From Candidatus Omnitrophota bacterium (GTDB lineage Bacteria; Ratteibacteria; UBA8468; B48-G9; DTJG01), in assembly GCA_023818725.1 (NCBI GenBank), contig JAMWBX010000057.1, positions 1 through 7,308 on the forward strand: a stretch of DNA of 7,308 bases. The letters are read 5' to 3'. Shown one piece after another: positions 1 to 5,196 of the stretch. Made by a program: the position numbers and the translations under genes. A model generated the notes under the pieces. The model was not told where the DNA came from and made no database searches. It saw only the letters and a list, made by a program, of their open reading frames with translations. Position 1 is the stretch's first letter. Each line of letters opens with the position of its first letter.

Positions 1-1
1 C

Positions 2-649
2 CCTGGTCCAGGAAGCCTTGTAAAAGCAAATAAATCCCGTCCTCGCTTGAGCCTTTCGTCTCTTGACGCGATATATGTTTCACACAAGCATATAGATCAC
101 TCAAACGATGTAAATGTTATGATTGAAGCAATGACTGATGGAGGTTTCAGAAAAAGGGGTACGCTTCTATGTCCGGCCGAAGCAATTGATAATCCAGCTG
201 TAGTGTTTCCATACGCTCTTGAGCTTGTTGAAAAAGTTCAAATTCTAAAATCAGGTGCTCAATACAATGTGAAAAAATTGAAAATAAATGTGCCAGTTAG
301 ACTTCATCATCAGGTGGAAACATACGGATTTATTCTTGAAAGCGATGATGTTCCTTCCATCGGATATATTCCTGATACCTGTTTTTTCCCTGAAATAATA
401 AACGCCTATGCAGGAACAGAAATAGTTATAATCAATGTTGTGTTCAGTCAGCCAAGACCGGACATAATGCATCTGAGCCTGCCTGAAGCGCTTGAAATTA
501 TCTCGGGAATAAAGCCTGAAAAAGCCATCCTTACACATTTCGGCATGAGTATGCTAAGAGAAAGGATATGGGAAAAAACAGAAAATTTGTCAGAGAAACT
601 TTCTATTGATATAATGGCAGCATCAGATGGAATGACACTTGAACTTTAA
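2..649 (+). CDS. MBL-fold metallo-hydrolase, 5'-truncated by the window edge
   Basis: This is the C-terminal 215 residues of a metallo-beta-lactamase-fold hydrolase. The frame is open to the first bases of the window, so the TTG at 47 is not the likely start, and the first 50 or so residues (N-terminal beta strands) are probably missing. Seen directly: the HxHxDH metal motif (HKHIDH, bases 83-100), a following HSND-type stretch, a histidine in LHHQVETYGF (about 301-330), an aspartate in IPDTCFFPE, and a final histidine in LTHFGM near 530-546. Together these supply the usual set of ligands for two metal ions, so the enzyme looks intact and catalytically competent. Family members hydrolyse phosphodiesters, lactones, thioesters and related bonds, and the substrate cannot be read from the sequence. 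It has no visible membrane segment and is probably cytosolic. It ends 12 bases before the ceramidase-like gene and likely shares its transcript. The family call is firm; the function is not. Confidence 0.9.
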   Translation, partial: PGPGSLVKANKSRPRLSLSSLDAIYVSHKHIDHSNDVNVMIEAMTDGGFRKRGTLLCPAEAIDNPAVVFPYALELVEKVQILKSGAQYNVKKLKINVPVRLHHQVETYGFILESDDVPSIGYIPDTCFFPEIINAYAGTEIVIINVVFSQPRPDIMHLSLPEALEIISGIKPEKAILTHFGMSMLRERIWEKTENLSEKLSIDIMAASDGMTLEL

Positions 650-651
650 TT

Positions 652-655
652 GGAG
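652..655 (+). promoter_or_regulatory. Ribosome binding site of the ceramidase-like gene
   Basis: A GGAG lies 6 bases before the ATG at 662, just after the TAA of the upstream gene. It favours ATG 662 over the in-frame TTG at 650, which directly abuts the upstream stop codon and has no Shine-Dalgarno at a suitable distance. Confidence 0.6.
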
Positions 656-661
656 CCAGCG

Positions 662-2017
662 ATGCTTCTTGCTTCTGCAGGGACAAAGAAGATAAACTGC
701 AAAATTGGCGACAGCCTTATGGGACAGCTCCACATAAGAAATTGCGATTACATCAGGGACGACCTTGAAGCAAACTGCGTTTTTCTTTCTGATGGCAGGG
801 AGAAGATTATTTTAATCAGCTGCGATTTAGCAGTGCTACTTTCAGATTTTGTGGAAAGAGTCAGACAGGGTATTAGTGGAAAAACTGCAGTACCATGCCA
901 GAATATCCACATTTTCTGCACACATACCCACACAGGACCTAATACTGCTGGACTTCTGCCTGATGATCCGGTGAATGCTGAATACCTGAAAAATCTTGAA
1001 AATTGGCTTGTTGAACTTGCACAAGAGGTTCATTCTTCTGCAAAAGAAGCAAAGATTGCTTCTGGAAAAGGGAATGCTTTGATCGGATATAACCGCAGGG
1101 TGTGCTGGATGGATGGCAGCCATACTATGTACGGGGATACAGCAAAAGATGATTTTGCTGGAATTGAAGGACCTGAAGATTCAACCCATTGCGTTGTGTC
1201 AATTGTTGATAAAGAAGGAAAGCACATTGCAATTATTCATAATAATGCGTGCCACTCCACAACAGTGGAAAACAGCAATTTTGTTTCTGCTGATTTTCCC
1301 GGTGAAGCCAGACGTTTGATAAGGGATATGCTGGATAGGAAAGACCTGCCTGTGCTCTATATTCAGGGCGCAAGCGGAGATCTTTCACCCTGGAATCTAC
1401 TGAGTAAAAAAAAGAGAGTTCCTGGCATTCAGAGAATGAAGGAAATCGGAGCAGTACTTGCCTGTGAGACACTTAGAATTATTTCAGAGATTGAATATGA
1501 AGATGAGGCTGTTTTGAAAAACGTTACTGAAAAACTGATTATGAGGGTAAGACTGCCTGAGCCAGACACACTCAAAAAGGCGCAGAAAATTGTTGAAGAC
1601 GGAGAGAAAAAATCAGGAAGATGGAAATATGTTTTGAACTGGAGCATACTGAAGCTTTATCAGGATTACAGGAATAATCCTGTAGAAGAAATACCTGTTA
1701 GCGCAATCAGAATTGGAGATTGCGGCATAGCGACAAATCCATATGAATACTATTGCCAGTTTGGAATTGATATACGGCGAAGAAGTCCGGCGAAAATCAC
1801 GATGATTGCGCAGCTTGCCGATGGTTGGTATGGTTATTGCCCTACAGTTTATGGAATTGTTGGAGGCGGCTATTCAGGAATGACAATCTACTGGACAAGA
1901 CACCAGTTTGAGGCAGGTTATATTGTTGCAGACATCTGCGCAAGATTACTCTATAAACTATGGAAACAGGAGGAAAGATGGCAGAAAAACTCGCAATCAA
2001 TGGTGGAGACAAATTAA
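662..2017 (+). CDS. Compact neutral/alkaline ceramidase-superfamily amidohydrolase, cytosolic
   Basis: The 451-residue product resembles the N-terminal catalytic domain of neutral/alkaline non-lysosomal ceramidases, zinc enzymes that cleave an amide bond. Motifs in order (numbered from ATG 662): an AGTKKINCKIG start matching the first strand of the domain, a strand ending ISCDL (about 52-56), THTHTGP (87-93), NACHSTT (195-201), SADFPGEA (209-216), QGASGDLSP (235-243), NPYEYY (359-364), GWYGYCPT (388-395) and GGGYSG (401-406). By analogy with known ceramidases, the histidines at 88/90 and 198, Glu362 and Tyr404 are candidate zinc ligands, and Ser242 in GDLSP corresponds to the catalytic serine of GDVSPN. 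Secreted ceramidases are about 650-700 residues with a signal peptide and a C-terminal immunoglobulin-like domain. This protein lacks both and should be cytosolic. Its last 13 codons overlap the aminotransferase gene. Ceramide is therefore an unlikely substrate, and another amide or N-acyl compound is more plausible (inference). Confidence 0.8.
   Translation: MLLASAGTKKINCKIGDSLMGQLHIRNCDYIRDDLEANCVFLSDGREKIILISCDLAVLLSDFVERVRQGISGKTAVPCQNIHIFCTHTHTGPNTAGLLPDDPVNAEYLKNLENWLVELAQEVHSSAKEAKIASGKGNALIGYNRRVCWMDGSHTMYGDTAKDDFAGIEGPEDSTHCVVSIVDKEGKHIAIIHNNACHSTTVENSNFVSADFPGEARRLIRDMLDRKDLPVLYIQGASGDLSPWNLLSKKKRVPGIQRMKEIGAVLACETLRIISEIEYEDEAVLKNVTEKLIMRVRLPEPDTLKKAQKIVEDGEKKSGRWKYVLNWSILKLYQDYRNNPVEEIPVSAIRIGDCGIATNPYEYYCQFGIDIRRRSPAKITMIAQLADGWYGYCPTVYGIVGGGYSGMTIYWTRHQFEAGYIVADICARLLYKLWKQEERWQKNSQSMVETN
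1968..1973 (+). promoter_or_regulatory. Strong Shine-Dalgarno of the DegT-family aminotransferase gene
   Basis: A perfect AGGAGG sits 4 bases before the ATG at 1978, inside the 3' end of the ceramidase-like gene. It decides the start: the in-frame ATG at 1960 lies upstream of this site and has no ribosome binding site of its own. It allows independent initiation or re-initiation despite the gene overlap. Confidence 0.85.
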
Positions 2018-3258
2018 TTCCTGATGGTTTTATAAAAAGCTGGCCACCGGTAGACAGAATTGACGAAGATTTTGTGCTTTCATCCCTGAGACAAACAAAT
2101 CACGCATTTGGGCCAAACTGTAAAGAATTCGAAAAAGAATTTGCTGACTGGAATGGAAACAAGTTTGCAATTACAACAAATAGCGGAACCGCGGCTTTGC
2201 ATATGGCTGTTGCAGCGTGCGACTGCGGTGCGGGCGATGAGGTTATTGTGCCTGCATATTCATGGTCTTCAAGTGCAACATGTGTTCTTCACCACAATTG
2301 CATTCCAGTGTTTGTTGATATTGACTTTGACACAATGAATATTGACACAAAAAAGATTGAGGAAAAGATCAGTGAAAAAACAAAAGCGATCATTGTTGTT
2401 CATCTGCACGGATTGCCAGTAAACATGGATGATATACTTTTGATTTCAAAAAAATATAACCTGAAGCTGATTGAAGATTGCTGCCAGGCGCATGGTGCTC
2501 GATTTAAAGGAAAAAAGGTGGGATTGTGGGGTGATTGCGCTGCGTTCAGTTTTAATCAGAATAAGTGCCTGTGTTCCGGAGAAGGAGGAATGTTTGTGAC
2601 TGATGACGAAAAAATTTACAAAAAGGCGCTAACCCTGTGGTCTTTCGGTGAAACAAGAACACCTGTTGAAAAGAGAGATTACCACGCATATGCGCTTGGA
2701 TGGATGTACAGAAACAATGACCTTACCGCAGCATTTGGCAGGGCGCAGCTGAGAAAACTTGATGATTATCTTGATGTCCAGAGAGAAAATGCCGATGCTC
2801 TCACAAGCGAGTTAAATGGAACAAAGGGACTGATTCTTCCTTTTGAACCAGAAAATTGCCAGCACAACTGGTATAATTATACGATTCGACTTGTTCCAGA
2901 GGAACTTGGATGGAAAAAAAGCCCACACATTTTTAGAAATGCCGTGATGAAGGCAATCCAGGCAGAAGGAGCAAAGGTTTCTGTATGGCAGAGTTTCATT
3001 CTTCCAGGGATGACAGTGTTTCAGGCAAAAAATGCCTATGGGAAAGGTTGTCCCTGGTTATGCAAGCACAGCAGGCAGGTTTTATATGATCCAGACGAGT
3101 ATCCGGTTGCACAGAAGCACACCGATACCCATTTTGGAATGACAGAACCTCTGAGAGCTCCAAATCAAAAAGATGTTGCGATAATGGTTGGAAAGGCAAT
3201 TAAAAAGGTCCTTGACAATATTGATTCACTTGATATAGAAAAACTGGGAAGTTCCTGA
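1978..3258 (+). CDS. DegT/DnrJ/EryC1/StrS-family PLP-dependent aminotransferase
   Basis: The 426-residue product is a fold-type I aminotransferase of the sugar/cyclitol class, which transfers an amino group, usually from glutamate or glutamine, to a keto-sugar or keto-cyclitol. Seen motifs: ATTNSGTAALHMA (about 65-77) for phosphate binding of PLP, VPAYSWSSSATCV (91-103), EDCCQAHGA (166-174) with Asp167 placed to bind the pyridine nitrogen, and FSFNQNKCLCSGEGG (190-204) with Lys196 as the Schiff-base lysine. The GGDK/P-rich N-terminus and a C-terminal THFGMTEPLRAPNQ segment are typical of StrS-like members. The catalytic set is complete. Length is slightly above the usual 370-400. ATG 1978 is chosen for its AGGAGG. 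The gene overlaps the ceramidase-like gene by 40 bases and is the last of the left operon in this window. It converges on the UroD-like gene with two bases between. The substrate is unknown; an amino sugar or aminocyclitol is the likely class. Confidence 0.93.
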   Translation: MAEKLAINGGDKLIPDGFIKSWPPVDRIDEDFVLSSLRQTNHAFGPNCKEFEKEFADWNGNKFAITTNSGTAALHMAVAACDCGAGDEVIVPAYSWSSSATCVLHHNCIPVFVDIDFDTMNIDTKKIEEKISEKTKAIIVVHLHGLPVNMDDILLISKKYNLKLIEDCCQAHGARFKGKKVGLWGDCAAFSFNQNKCLCSGEGGMFVTDDEKIYKKALTLWSFGETRTPVEKRDYHAYALGWMYRNNDLTAAFGRAQLRKLDDYLDVQRENADALTSELNGTKGLILPFEPENCQHNWYNYTIRLVPEELGWKKSPHIFRNAVMKAIQAEGAKVSVWQSFILPGMTVFQAKNAYGKGCPWLCKHSRQVLYDPDEYPVAQKHTDTHFGMTEPLRAPNQKDVAIMVGKAIKKVLDNIDSLDIEKLGSS

Positions 3259-3265
3259 TATCAGG
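3254..3265. repeat. Perfect 12-bp palindrome over both convergent stop codons
   Basis: CCTGATATCAGG contains the TGA stop of the aminotransferase gene (3256-3258) and, on the other strand, the TGA stop of the UroD-like gene (3263-3261). With no loop bases it would not fold into a good simple hairpin. A longer imperfect inverted repeat (bases 3238-3246 against 3262-3270, 8 of 9 pairs, with an A-rich arm on one side and a T-rich arm on the other) partly overlaps it and could act as a weak bidirectional terminator. The palindrome is seen directly; the terminator role is inference. Confidence 0.5.
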
Positions 3266-4256
3266 TTTTCTTATAGAAACTTGCGCCATAGGAAATAAAT
3301 GTTTCGCACATTGCCTTTATTTTTTCTTTTGTATGACCCACTGCGTCAGGGGCGCCATACCATTTTGCAATGAAACCCCCATTATATCTTCCAAGCGTGT
3401 CAATGAGCTTTTTTGCGTAATTTCTAACATCATCAACTGTTCCATAATTCATCGTTTTTTGAATATCAACAGGACACCAGAAACACAATCTTCCGCCAAA
3501 TCTTTTTCCAAGATTTTCAAGGCCCATATTTTCCTGCTGGTCCATCTGTATTACCTGCAAACCTGCGGCGATTAAATCATCCAGCAGGTCTATGATATAT
3601 CCGCAGGAATGAAGAAATGTCAGGATATTTTTCTTCCTGGCATGTTGATAGACCATCTTATAATATGGCGCAAAAAAATTATGGAATATTTCAGGCGAGA
3701 CCATTGGTCTGTCCTGAAAACCAAGGTCGTCTGCTGAACATATACCATGTGCGCCTGCTTCAGCGACCATATCAATCTGGTCAATCGCAAGAGCGGCAAG
3801 TTTATGCAAAAGTTTTCTAAGATTATCAGGTTCAAGATATGGATCTGTCCAGGCATTTTCATGTCCACGAAGGTATTCAAGCCTGTGCATCAGTGAAAAA
3901 TCAATGCTTGCGAGAACAAATTTATCTTCTTTGTTGCCAGCGATTTTTTCTTTCATTGCAGAATATCTTTCTGGAATTTTGAAATCCGGCCATTTGAAAG
4001 AGTCAAAGATTTCATAAGATTTCAAAGGATGTCCTGTAACCTGGCCTTTTGTAATGTCTCCAGAAAGTCGCTCCCACACGCAGTGCCATTCGTCTTCCCA
4101 TTTTGTATCGGTTGGTGGAAATGATGGTTTCCAGTTCGGGTCAGGTTTAATGCCAACTCCAATCATATCGCTTCCGTATTCGTCAGACAGTGTATATGGA
4201 ATCCTTTCCGGTCCCTGAAACAGTACAGCCCTTGTTATGAGTTCTTTCCCGGTCAT
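3261..4256 (-). CDS. Uroporphyrinogen decarboxylase-family (UroD/MtaA-like) protein, not HemE
   Basis: The 331-residue product belongs to the URO-D superfamily of TIM-barrel proteins, which includes HemE and the cobalamin-dependent methyltransferases MtaA/MtbA. Numbered from ATG 4256: an N-terminal RIPYTLSDEYG stretch (about 18-28), SADDLGFQ (174-181), FLHSCGYI (214-221), WCPVDIQKTM (260-269) and GGFIAKWYGAPDAVG (293-307). HemE's RQAGRY substrate-binding motif is absent, so haem synthesis is unlikely. HSCG matches the His-x-Cys zinc pair of the methyltransferase branch, but where MtaA-type proteins carry the third ligand cysteine after GGFI, this one has AKWYG. It may therefore bind metal differently. 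Such proteins are often found in anaerobes in methyl-transfer or demethylation loci; a methyltransferase-like role is inference. ATG 4256 is chosen over the adjacent TTG 4259 because GGGG lies 6 bases before it. The ATG shares its A with the glyQ TGA, indicating translational coupling. Confidence 0.85.
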   Translation of the reverse strand: MTGKELITRAVLFQGPERIPYTLSDEYGSDMIGVGIKPDPNWKPSFPPTDTKWEDEWHCVWERLSGDITKGQVTGHPLKSYEIFDSFKWPDFKIPERYSAMKEKIAGNKEDKFVLASIDFSLMHRLEYLRGHENAWTDPYLEPDNLRKLLHKLAALAIDQIDMVAEAGAHGICSADDLGFQDRPMVSPEIFHNFFAPYYKMVYQHARKKNILTFLHSCGYIIDLLDDLIAAGLQVIQMDQQENMGLENLGKRFGGRLCFWCPVDIQKTMNYGTVDDVRNYAKKLIDTLGRYNGGFIAKWYGAPDAVGHTKEKIKAMCETFISYGASFYKKT

Positions 4257-5098
4257 CAATTTCCCCTTTCAATATATTGTTGTGCGCATAGATTTGCCAG
4301 CGCCCTTATTCTCGCTATAATTCGTGTTCTTTCGCCAACGCTTATTGAAGATCTTGCTTCAAGAAGATTGAATATATGAGACAGTTTAAGAATATAATCA
4401 TATGCAGGGTAGAAAAGTTTTTTCTCAAGGAGTGATTTCGCCTCCTTTTCAAAGCCGTCAAAACAAATCCAGAGTAGTTCGACATTTGCTTCCTTGAAAC
4501 CAAAAAAAGAATACTGCCTTTCTCTTTCCTGATGCAGAAATCCATAGTTTGTGTTTGAGCCCCAATCGATGTCAAATACAGATTGCTTTCCTTGAAGAAA
4601 GCATGCAATCCTGTCGAGTCCATAAGTGATTTCGACGCTTACAGGATCAAGATCTATGCCACCTGCCTGCTGCATATATGTGAACTGGGTTATCTCAAGG
4701 CCATCAAGCCATACCTCCCATCCGACACCCCATGCTCCAAGCGTTGGCGCTTCCCAGTTATCTTCGATAAAACGAAGATCATGCTTTGATACATCTATTC
4801 CGAGAGTTTTCAAGCTGTGTATATAAATATTCTGGATGTCTGATGGGGGCGGTTTCAGAATGACCTGCATCTGGTGGTGTTGATAGAGTCGTATTGGGTT
4901 TTCACCGTATCTTGCGTCCGCAGGTCTTTGAGATGGCTCAAGATAAACTACATTCCACTTCTTTTTTCCAAGAATTCCGAAAAATGTCGCAGGATTCATC
5001 GTCCCTGCGCCAACTTCAGTTGCATAAGGATGCCACAGGAAACATCCTTTATTAATCCAGTACTTCTCCAGAGAAATGATAATATTTTGAAATTCCAT
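4256..5098 (-). CDS. glyQ: Glycyl-tRNA synthetase alpha subunit
   Basis: The 280-residue product is the catalytic alpha subunit of the bacterial alpha2-beta2 glycyl-tRNA synthetase, which activates glycine with ATP and charges tRNA-Gly in the cytosol. It is near the usual family length (about 285-305). Seen landmarks: FQNIIISLEKYW...GC at 3-19, HPYATEVGAGTMNPATF (23-39), EPSQRPADARYGENP (54-68), DNWEAPTLGAWGVGWEVWLDG (113-133, active-site core), QFTYMQQAGG (138-147), motif 3 as EITYGLDR (156-163), and PAYDYILKLSHIFNLLEAR (231-249). Motif 3 has Asp where most GlyQ proteins have Glu (GLER), a conservative change. The N-terminus aligns with other GlyQ proteins exactly from ATG 5098, which supports that start even though no Shine-Dalgarno precedes it. 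The gene normally following it, glyS, is absent here; a UroD-like gene follows with a one-base stop/start overlap. The enzyme needs GlyS, which must be encoded elsewhere. Confidence 0.97.
   Translation of the reverse strand: MEFQNIIISLEKYWINKGCFLWHPYATEVGAGTMNPATFFGILGKKKWNVVYLEPSQRPADARYGENPIRLYQHHQMQVILKPPPSDIQNIYIHSLKTLGIDVSKHDLRFIEDNWEAPTLGAWGVGWEVWLDGLEITQFTYMQQAGGIDLDPVSVEITYGLDRIACFLQGKQSVFDIDWGSNTNYGFLHQERERQYSFFGFKEANVELLWICFDGFEKEAKSLLEKKLFYPAYDYILKLSHIFNLLEARSSISVGERTRIIARIRALANLCAQQYIERGN
4263..4266 (-). promoter_or_regulatory. Ribosome binding site of the UroD-like gene
   Basis: On the minus strand AAAGGGG lies within the last codons of glyQ, 6 bases before ATG 4256 and only 3 before TTG 4259. 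Its spacing favours the ATG as start. Confidence 0.55.
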
Positions 5099-5105
5099 GG
5101 CAATA

Positions 5106-5114
5106 ATTATAACA
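5106..5114 (-). promoter_or_regulatory. Extended -10 promoter of glyQ, predicting a leaderless mRNA
   Basis: The minus strand reads TGTTATAAT, a consensus -10 hexamer with the TGn extension, followed by seven bases and then the glyQ ATG at 5098. A start site 6-7 bases after the hexamer falls at about 5098-5100, at or next to the A of the ATG. No good -35 box is seen at 17 bases, as is common for extended -10 promoters. There is no Shine-Dalgarno between the box and the ATG, consistent with a leaderless transcript. The short distance leaves no room for a T-box or other leader. Confidence 0.6.
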
Positions 5115-5128
5115 CATTTTACACTACC

Positions 5129-5156
5129 TTGCCTTTTTGTTTTTTAGTGATAAAAT
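5129..5156 (+). promoter_or_regulatory. Candidate sigma-70-type promoter for the beta-helix gene
   Basis: TTGCCT at 5129-5134 (4 of 6 to the -35 consensus) and TAAAAT at 5151-5156 (5 of 6 to the -10) are 16 bases apart. The predicted start is near 5163, which would give a short leader of about 35 bases before ATG 5197. It points away from the glyQ promoter, so the region of about 100 bases is a divergent promoter. AT-rich DNA produces such matches by chance. Confidence 0.4.
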
Positions 5157-5188
5157 GCTTTTTCAAGTTATACAGATGGCTTTTTTAC

Positions 5189-5192
5189 AGGG
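5189..5192 (+). promoter_or_regulatory. Ribosome binding site of the beta-helix gene
   Basis: AGGG lies 4 bases before ATG 5197. It favours this start over in-frame ATG 5155, ATG 5176 and TTG 5137, none of which has a purine-rich site at proper distance. Two of those, 5137 and 5155, also lie upstream of the predicted transcription start near 5163. Confidence 0.5.
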
Positions 5193-5196
5193 TTCA

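Noticed and set aside
47..649. TTG at 47 as the true start of the MBL-fold gene
   Set aside because: The frame continues upstream to the window edge with family-like residues (PGPGSLVKANKS), and starting at 47 would remove part of the fold just before the metal motif.
3551..3590. Inverted repeat with ACCTGC and GCAGGT arms
   Set aside because: Both arms lie in the coding region of the UroD-like gene, about 30 bases apart, with no T-tract; short arms like these are expected by chance.
5099..5196. T-box riboswitch or other structured leader before glyQ
   Set aside because: The gap is only 98 bases, no T-box consensus or specifier stem is visible, and the promoter abuts the ATG.
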